Counted from the first letter of the stretch, positions 35,546-45,308 are shown. The stretch is 64,000 bases of DNA from Armatimonadota bacterium (GCA_023511915.1 JAIMAN010000005.1:1-64000); one strand, 5' to 3'. Notes: generated from the sequence alone by a model not told the origin. Numbers and translations are program-made.

Positions 35546-36385
35546 CTAAAACTCCAGGTGCATCGGCAGGATGGGCGCGGAGTGGGTAATCGCGCCGACG
35601 GAGATGTAGTCCACGCCCATTTCGGCGACCGCGCGGACGGTCTCCAGCGTGACGCCGCCCGACGCCTCCAGAAAGCGCACGCGCCCTTTGGCAAGGCGCA
35701 CTGCCTCGCGCAGCGTTTCGGGGGGCATGTTGTCGAGCAGGATGCCGTCCGCGCCTGCGGCGACGGCTTGCTCAACCTGTGTGAGCGTCGTGCATTCCAC
35801 CTCGACGGCGAGCAGGTGATGCGCATGCTGGCGTGCGCGGCGCACGGCTTCGGCGATGTCGCCCCCCAGCGCGGCGAGGTGGTTGTCCTTGATGAGGATG
35901 CCGTCGTACAGCCCAACGCGGTGATTGCGCCCGCCGCCGATGCGCACGGCGTACTTCTCCAGCAGGCGCAGGGCGGGGGTCGTCTTGCGCGTGTCCACAA
36001 TCTGCGCGCCTGTGCCCGCGACGGCGTCCACGAACTGGCGTGTGCGCGTGGCGATGCCTGACAGGTGCTGCAAAAAGTTCAGCGCGGTGCGTTCCGCCTT
36101 CAGGATCGCGCGCGTGTTGCCCTCAAGCGTCAGCACGGGCGTATCGGGCGCGAGGCGCGCGCCGTCTGTCAGCGCGTTAGGGAAGCGCGCTTCAGAGTCC
36201 AGCCGCTGGAACACACGCTTGGCAATCTCCACCCCGCACAAAATGCCCTCTGCCTGGGCAAAGATGGCGCATCGGGTCTGGTGGTCAGGGGGAATCAGGC
36301 TGTCGGTTGTCCAGTCGCCCGCGCCGAGGTCTTCCTGCAGGGCGAGTTCGATGAGCGTCTCCACTGCGCGCACATCCAGCGTCAT
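35546..36385 (-). CDS. nadC: Nicotinate-nucleotide pyrophosphorylase (carboxylating)
   Basis: ALQEDLGAGDWTTDSLIPPDHQTRCAIFAQAEGILCG...ERTALNFLQHLSGIATRTRQFVDAV...DTRKTTPALRLLEKYAVRIGGGRNHRVGLYDGILIKDNHL. Confidence 0.97.
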   Translation of the reverse strand: MTLDVRAVETLIELALQEDLGAGDWTTDSLIPPDHQTRCAIFAQAEGILCGVEIAKRVFQRLDSEARFPNALTDGARLAPDTPVLTLEGNTRAILKAERTALNFLQHLSGIATRTRQFVDAVAGTGAQIVDTRKTTPALRLLEKYAVRIGGGRNHRVGLYDGILIKDNHLAALGGDIAEAVRRARQHAHHLLAVEVECTTLTQVEQAVAAGADGILLDNMPPETLREAVRLAKGRVRFLEASGGVTLETVRAVAEMGVDYISVGAITHSAPILPMHLEF

Positions 36386-36414
36386 GCAGCCGAAGTATAC
36401 CCCAGTAGGCGGCG

Positions 36415-37863
36415 TCAATACTCGCGATACTGCATTTGAAACAGCAGCAGCGCGACGCCGTGCGCGTGCAGCCCGCTTACGGGGCGGAAGTAGACCGCGT
36501 CCTCGCCTTCCAGGTAGCCGAACAGCGCGTCCCACGGGTGGCGCAACAGCGCCTCTTCAGGCAGCCACGGCTTGGGCATTTGGGGCGGGACATAGTTCTC
36601 CAGCAACTCATGGGCTTGCGGTGAAGACACCAAGCTCCACGATACTTCGCGAGGCGTTTGCGGGCGGTCTTGAGGCGTCAGCACTGCCAGTGGCACAAGC
36701 CGTCCCTGTGCGTCTGCCAGCCACGCTTGCCCATCCTGCCACGCGATGGCGTGATAGCGCACTATGCAGGGCATCTCGCGCGGGGCAAACGGGTCGAGCC
36801 GCTGCTGGATGTAGCGTTCCAGCAGGGGCTGCCACTCGGTGTGGGCGTGCTGAAGCGCCTGCGCCGTTAGTGCGCCGCGCGGCTCGTTCAGCGGCTGCGC
36901 GTCGTAAATCTTGACGCGCTTGGGCGCGTAGCCAGGGTAGACCCCCACGCGCGTCGCCAGAAACGGCGCGGGACGGCGCGGTTTGAACGCCTGCGCCTCG
37001 CGCCCGCCTGTGTGCAGTGGGGCAATCTTCATCTCGCGCAGCAACTCGCCCGAATCGAGGTCAATCAGCGTGCTGATGTCCAGTCGGAAGCCCGTCGCCA
37101 GCTTGATGTTCTCGTAGGCAAGCTCCATCAGGCGCAGGTTCTCGCGGATGGCGAAGTCCTTGTCGCGCCAAGTGCGCCCAAGCATCTCTTCCAGTTGCTC
37201 TTCGGGCAGGGGGCGTCGCTCGGCGAAATGCTCCTCGATGGCGCGCGCCGTGACCCACAAGTCCAGAAAGGCGCGGGTGTAGTCCTGCTCGGAGAGGGGG
37301 TTCTCGCGCGAGGCTTCGATCAGGCGCACGAGGTTGCGGATGCGCTGTTGCAGGCGGCGGGTCTTGAGGGACGCGAGATTCTCTGCGCTGTCGAGCAGTT
37401 GCTTGAGGAACGCTTCCTGCACGCCCGTTGCGCCGCGTTCGGCGAGTTCTTGGGCGAGGCGGAGCGTCTGCTCGAGGGCTTGCGTCTGCAGGTCAGCGCG
37501 TTCGGCGGTCGCTTTGGCGGCGCGTTTGCCCCCGCGTTTGGGCGCGGCGGGCGGGGTCTCCACCAGCGTCTGCTGCCCGTAGGCGAACCGTTCAGGCGAC
37601 TGCGCCCACACAATCAGCACGGCAATCGCGTGCTTGCAGAACTTGTTGAAGCGTGCGGCGGGGCAGGTGCATTTCGCGCTCGGCGCGCCGTCCTTGAACT
37701 CGATGCGCACCGTGTAGGGCTTGGAGCCTTGCACCTGCGCGTACAGCGTCGTGTCCGAGCGCGCCAAGTGCAGCAACTGGTCGCCTGCCGCAATCTGCTC
37801 GGCGTTGCGGTAGGTCGCCATATCGCACAGCGCGCGCACCTCGTCCAGCGTCATCGGCGTCAT
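36415..37863 (-). CDS. SWIM zinc-finger domain protein
   Basis: SAKCTCPAARFNKFCKHAIAVLIVWAQSPERFAY (CxCx(n)CxH); 482 aa, directly abuts the VWA gene. Confidence 0.88.
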   Translation of the reverse strand: MTPMTLDEVRALCDMATYRNAEQIAAGDQLLHLARSDTTLYAQVQGSKPYTVRIEFKDGAPSAKCTCPAARFNKFCKHAIAVLIVWAQSPERFAYGQQTLVETPPAAPKRGGKRAAKATAERADLQTQALEQTLRLAQELAERGATGVQEAFLKQLLDSAENLASLKTRRLQQRIRNLVRLIEASRENPLSEQDYTRAFLDLWVTARAIEEHFAERRPLPEEQLEEMLGRTWRDKDFAIRENLRLMELAYENIKLATGFRLDISTLIDLDSGELLREMKIAPLHTGGREAQAFKPRRPAPFLATRVGVYPGYAPKRVKIYDAQPLNEPRGALTAQALQHAHTEWQPLLERYIQQRLDPFAPREMPCIVRYHAIAWQDGQAWLADAQGRLVPLAVLTPQDRPQTPREVSWSLVSSPQAHELLENYVPPQMPKPWLPEEALLRHPWDALFGYLEGEDAVYFRPVSGLHAHGVALLLFQMQYREY

Positions 37864-39036
37864 TCAGCGGCGCACCCCCTTCAGAATCTGCTCCATCAGT
37901 TCCAGCAGTTTGTTGGGCGTGGCGGCGACGGTCGGGATGTCGAGCGCGGCGACCTGTCGCGCCAGCGTCTTGTGGTACACAGGCTTGTCGTCCTCCAGCG
38001 CGAGCAGGCACAGCACCTGTACCTTGCTCTCGCGCAGGGCGCGCAGGCGCGTCAGCAGCGCGGCTTCGTCGCCCCCCTCATAAAGGTCGGTAATCAGCAC
38101 GAAGATGCACTTTTCGGGGCGCTTGACCAGATTCGCGCCGTAGGCAACCGCCTGCGCGATGTCCGTGCCTCCGCCCAACTGCAGGCTGAACAGCAACTCC
38201 ACAGGGTCGCCGCTCAGGTACGGCGTCAAGTCCACGATGCTGGTGTCGAACACCACCAAGTGCGTCTCCAGCACCTGCAGCGAGGCGAAGATGCACGCCA
38301 TCAGGCTCGCGTAAATCGCCGAGTTCGCCATGCTGCTGCTCTGGTCAACGAGAATGATAATCTGCCAGTCGCGGTAGCGCTTCTCGTTCGCCCAGAAGTA
38401 GAGCCGTTCGGGGATAATCGTCTTGCGTTCGGGCAGGTAGTTCTTGAGGTTGCTTTTGAGGGTGCGTCGCCAGTCGAGGTTGCGTGCGCTGCGGATGGGC
38501 GAGTAGCGGTTGCGTTGCAGCGCGCCGATGACGGTCTGCACGATTTGCGTCTCCAGTTTGCGGCGCAGTTCGTCGACCACTTGGCGAATCAGGTCGCGGG
38601 CGGTTTGTTTCACCTCGTCGGGGATCTGCTCCTTGAAGCTCAGGATGGTTGCGGCAAGGCGCACATCGGGTTGCAAGCGCGGCGCGATTTCGGGCTGCAG
38701 CAGTAGTTCCGCCAGCCCTGTGCGCTCGAAGGCGTCGCGCTGCACCATCGCCAGCGTGGACTGGTTGAACAGCGCACGCATCTGCTCCAGCCACTGGGGG
38801 ACATACGGCGCGGAGTCGCCCGTGCCGCCGAGGCGTTCGTTGCTGTCGTACACGAAGCTCAGCGCGCGATCCAGCGCGGTCAGCCCCATCCCTGCGGGTA
38901 GGGCGCGTTGCAGGGGGGCGTCGCCCGATTCACTCGGCTCGTCCTTGCCCCCAAGGCGGAACGCGGGGTTCGCCTGCTCCGCCCGCTGCCCCAGAATCAG
39001 CCGCCAGCGCGTCAGCGCGTCGTCGTGTGTGGACAT
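37864..39036 (-). CDS. VWA-domain protein (CoxE-like)
   Basis: WQIIILVDQSSSMANSAIYASLMACIFASLQVLETHLVVFDTSIVDLTPYLSGDPVELLFSLQLGGGTDIAQAVAYG (MIDAS DxSxS). Confidence 0.9.
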   Translation of the reverse strand: MSTHDDALTRWRLILGQRAEQANPAFRLGGKDEPSESGDAPLQRALPAGMGLTALDRALSFVYDSNERLGGTGDSAPYVPQWLEQMRALFNQSTLAMVQRDAFERTGLAELLLQPEIAPRLQPDVRLAATILSFKEQIPDEVKQTARDLIRQVVDELRRKLETQIVQTVIGALQRNRYSPIRSARNLDWRRTLKSNLKNYLPERKTIIPERLYFWANEKRYRDWQIIILVDQSSSMANSAIYASLMACIFASLQVLETHLVVFDTSIVDLTPYLSGDPVELLFSLQLGGGTDIAQAVAYGANLVKRPEKCIFVLITDLYEGGDEAALLTRLRALRESKVQVLCLLALEDDKPVYHKTLARQVAALDIPTVAATPNKLLELMEQILKGVRR

Positions 39037-39186
39037 GTGAGAGGAGTATACCTGCTATCGTTTTTGATCGCGTTCGATGCACTCTAAAGCGCACCTGCGG
39101 GGATAACGGAGGCGGCGTCCAACGATTTTGTGTGGGCATCCCAGCGCGCTAACACAACTTTCCTCTCGGCACGGCGCGCGGGGGCG

Positions 39187-40131
39187 TCATAGACCAGAAT
39201 ATCTGTGCGACCAAAGACCTGGATAAGTGCCCTCAGTCTTCTGTAGGATGAGGATGAATTCGTGAACCTTATTCACGCGGAACACTGCGGGATAGCCTAA
39301 CGGACGCAAGTTGTTATACTCATGACGCCGATCCCAGATAATCAGGTCGTCATAGATGAAGCCAATTTCCTCAAGGCTGTTGGCTAAATCGCTGTGGAAG
39401 GGGTAGAAGCGACTCTTTTTGCGAATGTCCATGACTACAACGCAGCAGTAAGCGTCAGGCTTCATCACGGCGTGAACTTTTCGGAAGATTGATTGTAGCG
39501 CGCCGAGAAACAGACGATAATCGCGGATTTTGCCAAGGTCTTTCTCTTCGTCGCCGTAGTGGCGTATCGGTTTGTAGTCCGCCGTGCGCTTTTCGAGCAG
39601 GATGTCCCAGTAGGGCGGCGAGGTGACAACAAGATCGACGCTCTCAGGGGCGACAAATTGGTCAATATCATTCGCGTCGGCTACATAGACGCGGCTCGTT
39701 GTGGCGCAAGAGTCGTCTGCCCACTCCTGTTCAAGGGTGAGGGTATTCAAGCGTTGCTCAGCGATTTGCGCGTATTCGGGGTTCAGTTCAACGCCTATGC
39801 CGTGCCTGCCCAACCGTTTCGCTGCCAGCAGAGTGCTGCCTACACCCATAAACGGATCCAGCACGGTCATTCCCCTGCGCGTGAAGCATTCAATCAGGCG
39901 TGCGGGCAGCGCCATCGGGAACATCGCAGGATGCTTCAGCGCCGCTTCTTCGGGGGTCTTGCGCAGGTCGCTCCAAATAGAGATCGAGTAGCGCGTCCAA
40001 GTCGCCCCGTCGAGGTCATTCGCGCGTTTCGTCGCGTACAGTGTGGAGGCTTCCGCGACCTGCTCTGCGTACAGCGGTTCAAGGTCTGCGGGCACAAGCG
40101 TCTCCTCCAGAGGGTACAGAGAGTCTTGCAT
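39187..40131 (-). CDS. DNA methyltransferase with TSPPYW motif (possibly N4-cytosine)
   Basis: MTVLDPFMGVGSTLLAAKRLGRHGIGVELNPEYA and SVDLVVTSPPYWDILLEKRTADYKPIRHYGDEEKDLGKI; motif I precedes motif IV. Confidence 0.9.
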   Translation of the reverse strand: MQDSLYPLEETLVPADLEPLYAEQVAEASTLYATKRANDLDGATWTRYSISIWSDLRKTPEEAALKHPAMFPMALPARLIECFTRRGMTVLDPFMGVGSTLLAAKRLGRHGIGVELNPEYAQIAEQRLNTLTLEQEWADDSCATTSRVYVADANDIDQFVAPESVDLVVTSPPYWDILLEKRTADYKPIRHYGDEEKDLGKIRDYRLFLGALQSIFRKVHAVMKPDAYCCVVVMDIRKKSRFYPFHSDLANSLEEIGFIYDDLIIWDRRHEYNNLRPLGYPAVFRVNKVHEFILILQKTEGTYPGLWSHRYSGL

Positions 40132-40165
40132 AGAGTTGATTATACCTGCACACGGAAGGGGGATG

Positions 40166-40894
40166 TCAGTACGCTCCTGTCTCGTTGGGCAGCAGGAGGT
40201 GCAGCCGAATGTCGCGGCTGCCCAGCATGCGCTCGTGTTGGCGCGGCTTTTGGCGCACCCGCGCGATGACCACCTGCGCGCGGTAGGCGGTGAGTTTGCC
40301 CTTCTGCACCAGCGCCCACGCATCCTCGTCGACGCCGATCCCGACGAGGCTTGGATGCTCCAGTAGGGCGCACAGCAGGCGCGGCAGCCGCTGCCGCTTG
40401 AGGAAGTGCTGGTCGACGATAGCGTTCGGCAGTACGCCGATTGCGGGCGCGGTGGGGCTTGCGCCGACTTTGAGGTCGCCGTCGGGCGCGTGGTCGCCTG
40501 TGGGCATGCGCGCGCCCATCAGCGACGCGCCCGCGCTCGTGCCGCCCACCACCCCGCCCCGCGCCACGACGCCCCGAATCGCTTCCAGCAACGCCGTCGC
40601 ACTGCCCAACCGCTCCGTGAAGCGGTTCTGGTCGCCGCCGGGGATCCAAACGCCCCGCGCCGACTGCACCAGCGCAACCAGTTCGCCCGCGTCCAGCGTA
40701 TCGGGCGCGACGACATCCTGTGCGCCGTTCTCGGCGAAAAACGCGGCGGATCGCTGCCCGCCCCGCGCGACATCCGCCTGCGTATGCGCCAAGATGACAA
40801 TCCGCGCGTTCGCGCCGCCCGCCAGCCGCAGCATCGTCTGGGGCACTTCGGGCGGTGTGCTGCCCCCGCCCGCCACGATGACCGCGCCGCTCAT
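40166..40894 (-). CDS. Cyanophycinase-like peptidase (S51 family)
   Basis: VIVAGGGSTPPEVPQTMLRLAGG...GVWIPGGDQNRFTERLG...GGVVGGTSAGASLMGARMPTGD...QHFLKRQRLPRLL. Confidence 0.9.
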   Translation of the reverse strand: MSGAVIVAGGGSTPPEVPQTMLRLAGGANARIVILAHTQADVARGGQRSAAFFAENGAQDVVAPDTLDAGELVALVQSARGVWIPGGDQNRFTERLGSATALLEAIRGVVARGGVVGGTSAGASLMGARMPTGDHAPDGDLKVGASPTAPAIGVLPNAIVDQHFLKRQRLPRLLCALLEHPSLVGIGVDEDAWALVQKGKLTAYRAQVVIARVRQKPRQHERMLGSRDIRLHLLLPNETGAY

Positions 40895-41622
40895 AGCCAC
40901 TCCAGCAACGGGCGCAGGTCGCGCAGGTCGGGCACGCCGCTGGCAGGGTCGGGGTGCGGCTCGCCCTCGCGGTTCACCCACGCCGCGCGCCAGCCCACAT
41001 TCCGCGCGCCCTGCACATCGTGCGCCCACGAGTTGCCCACAAACAGAATCTGCTCGCTGGGCAGCCCCAGTTCGCGCTGCACCCCCTCGAAAATCGGCGC
41101 GTGCGGCTTGCCGACGCCTACCTCGCCCTCAATCGCAACGATATCGAGCAGCCCCTCCAGCCCCAGCACCTGCAACTCGCGCCGCTGCTCGTAGGCGGGA
41201 CCGTTCGTGATGACAAACAGCGGGTAGCGTCCCCGCAGCGCGTGCAGTACCTCCAGCGTCTCCGCGTGCAGGTGGAGCATCTGCTCGCGCAGGGCGGCGT
41301 ACTCCTCGCTGATGCGCTCCGCCAGCCCGTCGGCGTCGAGGTTCAGGCTTCGTAGCAGGCGGCGGAAGGTCTCCGTGCGCGTCGCGCGCCCCTCTCGCAG
41401 ATACAGCGGATACCACCGCTCCGTGTGCAGTTCCTCCAGCACGCTGTGGAACGCCCGCTTGTAGTGCTGATCGAGTGTCTCAATCGGCAGTCCCGTCTGG
41501 GGCGCGAGGTAGCGCTCCATCATCGCCCGACGCGCCTGCACCGCAACGGGCATGTAGACGCACAGCGTGTCGTCCAAGTCGAAGCCGACCGCCCGCACCT
41601 GACCGAAGGGCGTCTCTCTCAT
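40891..41622 (-). CDS. HAD-family hydrolase
   Basis: VRAVGFDLDDTLCVYMPV...LFVITNGPAYEQRRELQVLGL...VGVGKPHAPIFEGVQRELGLPSEQILFVGNSWAHDVQGARNVGWRAAWVNREG. Confidence 0.93.
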   Translation of the reverse strand: MRETPFGQVRAVGFDLDDTLCVYMPVAVQARRAMMERYLAPQTGLPIETLDQHYKRAFHSVLEELHTERWYPLYLREGRATRTETFRRLLRSLNLDADGLAERISEEYAALREQMLHLHAETLEVLHALRGRYPLFVITNGPAYEQRRELQVLGLEGLLDIVAIEGEVGVGKPHAPIFEGVQRELGLPSEQILFVGNSWAHDVQGARNVGWRAAWVNREGEPHPDPASGVPDLRDLRPLLEWL

Positions 41623-42335
41623 GGCGATAGCACCCGCGCGAGGGGCGTCTGCCCGCCGTAGACCTGCGCGCCCGTGTGCGTGAGAATCTCCACCGCCCGC
41701 GAGAAGATTACAAGGTCTACCTGACTGCCGCGCTCGATGAACGAGAGTTTCTGCGCAGGCTTGACGCACTGCCCCTCGTGCACATAGGTCGTGATTTTGT
41801 TGACGAACTTGTCGGCGATTTCCACCATCGCGAGGCGCACCTGCTCGCCCTCGATAAAAATCGTCTGCCGCTCGTTCTGCAGGTGATACCGTTTGCCCAG
41901 CAGGTCAACCGCGCGGCGCAGCCACGCCATGCTCACATACTCCCACAAGTCCACCATCGGCAGGTTGGCGCGGGCGGGCGTGTAGACGATGCGCCGTATC
42001 GTGCCCGCAATCGGCGCGTAGTTGTAATGCACATCGAGCGGACTCATGTAGACGCCAATCAGCCAGCCTTCGGGCGCGACACCTTCCCAGTCGGCGCGGG
42101 TGATTTCGGTGATGGGGATGGCGCGCCCCAGTTTCTCGGCGAAGACCGTGCCGTCCGCGCTGACGGGGCGGATGTAGACCACCTTGCCGTCGCACGGCGC
42201 GAGGATCAGGTTCGGGTCGGGCGGCGGGATGCGCAACGGGTCGCGGTAGAACCACACCTTGCGCAGAAACCAGTTCGCGCCCGCGACCGCCGCGCCGACG
42301 CCTGCGGCCACTTTCAGCCATGCTGGGATACGCAC
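41619..42335 (-). CDS. psd: Phosphatidylserine decarboxylase family protein
   Basis: FYRDPLRIPPPDPNLILAPCDGKVVYI...GVYMSPLDVHYNYAPIAGTI...KLSFIERGSQVDLVI (GS processing site). Confidence 0.92.
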   Translation of the reverse strand: MRIPAWLKVAAGVGAAVAGANWFLRKVWFYRDPLRIPPPDPNLILAPCDGKVVYIRPVSADGTVFAEKLGRAIPITEITRADWEGVAPEGWLIGVYMSPLDVHYNYAPIAGTIRRIVYTPARANLPMVDLWEYVSMAWLRRAVDLLGKRYHLQNERQTIFIEGEQVRLAMVEIADKFVNKITTYVHEGQCVKPAQKLSFIERGSQVDLVIFSRAVEILTHTGAQVYGGQTPLARVLSP

Positions 42336-42386
42336 GCGGTATAGTGTACCCGTTGTGAACAGGAACCCGCCCCCGCGCGTCGAACC

Positions 42387-43664
42387 ATGCCTGTGATGAG
42401 ACCAAGCCTTGTGTTATGCATCGGGCTGTTGGCGGTCGCTGCGGCGTGTGCGCAGGAGTCGCTGAGTCTGGACGACGCGCTGCGCTTGGCGTTGCAGAAC
42501 AACGGGCTGGCGCGCGCCGCGCTCGCCGAGACCGACGCCGCCGACGCCCGCCTCGCCGCCGCACGCGCGAACCTGTACCCCAGCATCGACCTCAGCAGCA
42601 GCACGACCCGCACGCGCATCGAAGGCGGGGGCGCAACCGCCGACACGACCCAGCGCCAGAACGGCTTCGGGCTGGAGTGGCTGCTGCTGGACAACGGGCA
42701 GCGCGAGGTGCGCATCCGCCAGAGTTCGCGCACCGCACAAGCCACGCGCCAAAACACGCGCGAGACTCTGCGCCGCGTGCTGTTCCAGACCGCACGCGCC
42801 TACTACGAGGTACTGCGCCGCAAGGAGTTGCTGCAGGTCGCCGACACTGCCGTGCGCCGCGCTGAGACGCTGCTGGAGGTCGCCAAAGCGCAGGCGGAGG
42901 TCGGCGCCGCGCCCCAGAAAGATGTGCTGCAAGCCGAAGCCGACCTTGCCAACGCCCGCGTGCAGCAGATTCAGGCGCGCAACGCCCTGCGCCTGGCGGA
43001 GACCGACCTCAAGCGGCTCATCGGCTGGGAGGCGCAGAAACCCCTGCCCGACCTGACCGCGCCCGACGCGCCGCCGACGCCCGACCCCGCGCTCAGCGTC
43101 GAGCAACTGTGGCAGCGCGCCCGCCTGCAACGCCCCGACCTGCGCGACGCCGAACTGCGCCTGCAGATCAGCCGACTGGGGCTGGACGCCGCGCGGCTCA
43201 ACAGCCTGCTGCGCCTGCAAATCAGCGTGCGCGGCTTCCGCGAATATGAGCCGAATAGCCGCACGCAAGGCAGCATCAGCATCATCGCCTCGTACCCGCT
43301 GTTCGACGGCGGGCTGACCCGCGCGAGCCTGCGCGAGGCGGAAGCGAGCCTGCAGAGTGCGCAGTTCCGCCTGCAGCAAGCCGAGCGCGACGCCTACGCC
43401 GAAGTGGAGAGCGCGCTGCTGAGCATACGCGAGGCGTCCGAGCGGCTGGAGGCGTCCCGGATCGCTGTCGCCGCCGCGCAGCGCAACTTTGACGCCGCGC
43501 AAGAGTCGCTGCGCGAGGGCGTCGGCACGATTGTGGAGGTGCTGACCGCGCAACTCGCGCTGATTACCGCCGAGACGAACCTCGTGCAGGCGACCTACGA
43601 CGCCGCCGTCGCCGAACTGCAACTGCGCCTCGCTACGGGCGAGCGGCTGCCTGTGGAGCCATGA
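42387..43664 (+). CDS. TolC-family outer membrane efflux protein
   Basis: ESLSLDDALRLALQNNGLARAALAETDAADARLAAARANLYPSIDLSSS...TIVEVLTAQLALITAETNLVQATYDAAVAELQL. Confidence 0.93.
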   Translation: MPVMRPSLVLCIGLLAVAAACAQESLSLDDALRLALQNNGLARAALAETDAADARLAAARANLYPSIDLSSSTTRTRIEGGGATADTTQRQNGFGLEWLLLDNGQREVRIRQSSRTAQATRQNTRETLRRVLFQTARAYYEVLRRKELLQVADTAVRRAETLLEVAKAQAEVGAAPQKDVLQAEADLANARVQQIQARNALRLAETDLKRLIGWEAQKPLPDLTAPDAPPTPDPALSVEQLWQRARLQRPDLRDAELRLQISRLGLDAARLNSLLRLQISVRGFREYEPNSRTQGSISIIASYPLFDGGLTRASLREAEASLQSAQFRLQQAERDAYAEVESALLSIREASERLEASRIAVAAAQRNFDAAQESLREGVGTIVEVLTAQLALITAETNLVQATYDAAVAELQLRLATGERLPVEP

Positions 43665-43733
43665 CGGGGAACTTTTCGGGACTGTGCGCTGTCCAAAAAC
43701 TGGTGTATAATACCGATTGAAGGAGGCACACTG

Positions 43734-44960
43734 ATGAGACGATTGCTGATTGTAGCAGGCGTGCTGGCGACTGTAGGTCAACTATTCGCGCAGGATAACT
43801 CGTGGAAACCGCTCGGCGGGTGGCGACTCATCGAGCGACTGGACGATGTGCAGGTGGTGAAGGTGCTGCGCGCCAGCGACCTTACGCTCGCGATTTTCCC
43901 GCCCAAGCCGACTTGGCAGCCTGATGACGGCGACTTTTTCCCCGCTTCCGATGTGCTGCTGTACCGACGCATGCCCACCTCCACAGGACAGCAGCAATAC
44001 TACGCCTACGAGAGCTACAACATCGTGCTGGACGATGCGAACATTCGGCGCGTGTACGACCCTGCAGGCGTGGGGCGGTTCCGCATCGGGCGCGTGGAGA
44101 TTGCGGTTTACTTTCCGTTCGCTGGATTCTATAGGATTCAGGGCTTTTGGACAGGTTCTGACGACGACCTGCCGCCCTTCCCGACCAGCGATCCGCCGAA
44201 TACCTTTCTGCGCAGCAATCAGGGACCACACACCCTGTTTGTGCCGCAGGCGGGTGTATGGCGGCTTGCCACGGATACGGATGCCGACCAGTTCAACGAG
44301 GTGTTCACCGTGCAGTGTGGTGTGCTGGATGCTTCGCTCGACCCCCAGCAGCGATTCAATTGTTATGTGGGGATTCAAGTGGAGCCGCCAGGCGCGTGGG
44401 TGTGCGGCGCCCTTCCAGGTACAGACCTGAATCTGAACTACTTCCTCGAGCACGACAGCAGTGGCTACGAAGCGTACCAGTTGCAAGGCGGCATACCTGC
44501 GACCTTCGCGCTACAGTTGGGCGGCAACGCGACGCCGTCGCTGTACGGCAGGATCACGATAGCAGGCTACACGGGTAGCTTGGAGGGCAAGGTCGCCACT
44601 ATCCGCGTGAAGCAGGGAACCCAGACCCGCACCTACACCGCGACGCTTGCCGCCAACGGGCAATATAGCGTGCCCATCGATCTGTCGGGCAACATCGAGG
44701 TGCTGGCGCAGGTCGCACCAGGATTGGCGCGGAAGGTCAACCTCAGCAATGTGTCGGGTCCCGTGCAGCAGAACTTTCTCGATCTCACCAACGGCGATGT
44801 GAACGGCGATAATGTGGTCGACGACGCCGACCTGCTGCAGGTGCTGTTCAACTTCGGCGGTTCCGACTCCGCCAGCGATGTGAACGGCGACAGCACGGTG
44901 GATGACGCTGACCTGTTGATTGTGCTGTTCAACTTCGGCAGTGCAGGCGATAGCTTCTGA
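43734..44960 (+). CDS. Secreted protein with C-terminal dockerin type I-like repeats
   Basis: Signal peptide; NGDVNGDNVVDDADLLQVLFNFGGSDSASDVNGDSTVDDADLLIVLFNFG. Confidence 0.87.
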   Translation: MRRLLIVAGVLATVGQLFAQDNSWKPLGGWRLIERLDDVQVVKVLRASDLTLAIFPPKPTWQPDDGDFFPASDVLLYRRMPTSTGQQQYYAYESYNIVLDDANIRRVYDPAGVGRFRIGRVEIAVYFPFAGFYRIQGFWTGSDDDLPPFPTSDPPNTFLRSNQGPHTLFVPQAGVWRLATDTDADQFNEVFTVQCGVLDASLDPQQRFNCYVGIQVEPPGAWVCGALPGTDLNLNYFLEHDSSGYEAYQLQGGIPATFALQLGGNATPSLYGRITIAGYTGSLEGKVATIRVKQGTQTRTYTATLAANGQYSVPIDLSGNIEVLAQVAPGLARKVNLSNVSGPVQQNFLDLTNGDVNGDNVVDDADLLQVLFNFGGSDSASDVNGDSTVDDADLLIVLFNFGSAGDSF

Positions 44961-45282
44961 CGCGCGGCGGGTCTACGCGCTGGTGCGCCAGATTCCGCAC
45001 GGCAAGGTGATGAGCTACGGGCAGGTCGCATGCGCCTGCCCGCCGCTTACCCCACGCCAAGTGGGACGCCTGATGGCTGCCGCGCTGGACGACGACATCC
45101 CGTGGTGGCGCGTGGTGGGCAGCGACGGCAGCCTGCGCATCCACAAGCGCGACCCCATGCTCGCCCAGCTCCAACAATCGCTCCTGCAGCAGGAAGGCGT
45201 GCCCTTCACCCCCAACGGGCGCGTACCCATGACCCCCGAATATGTCGCCGAGCCTGCAACCTTCGAGGTACAATTGCGGTAG
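44941..45282 (+). CDS. Alkyltransferase-like (MGMT-family) protein lacking the active-site Cys
   Basis: VYALVRQIPHGKVMSYGQVACACPPLTPRQVGRLMAAALDDDIPWWRVVGSDGSLRIHKRDP; PCHR replaced by PWWR. GTG start ambiguous (ORF open from 44920). Confidence 0.85.
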   Translation: MQAIASDARRVYALVRQIPHGKVMSYGQVACACPPLTPRQVGRLMAAALDDDIPWWRVVGSDGSLRIHKRDPMLAQLQQSLLQQEGVPFTPNGRVPMTPEYVAEPATFEVQLR

Positions 45283-45308
45283 TATCATGGTGAGGAGGTC
45301 TTATCCGA

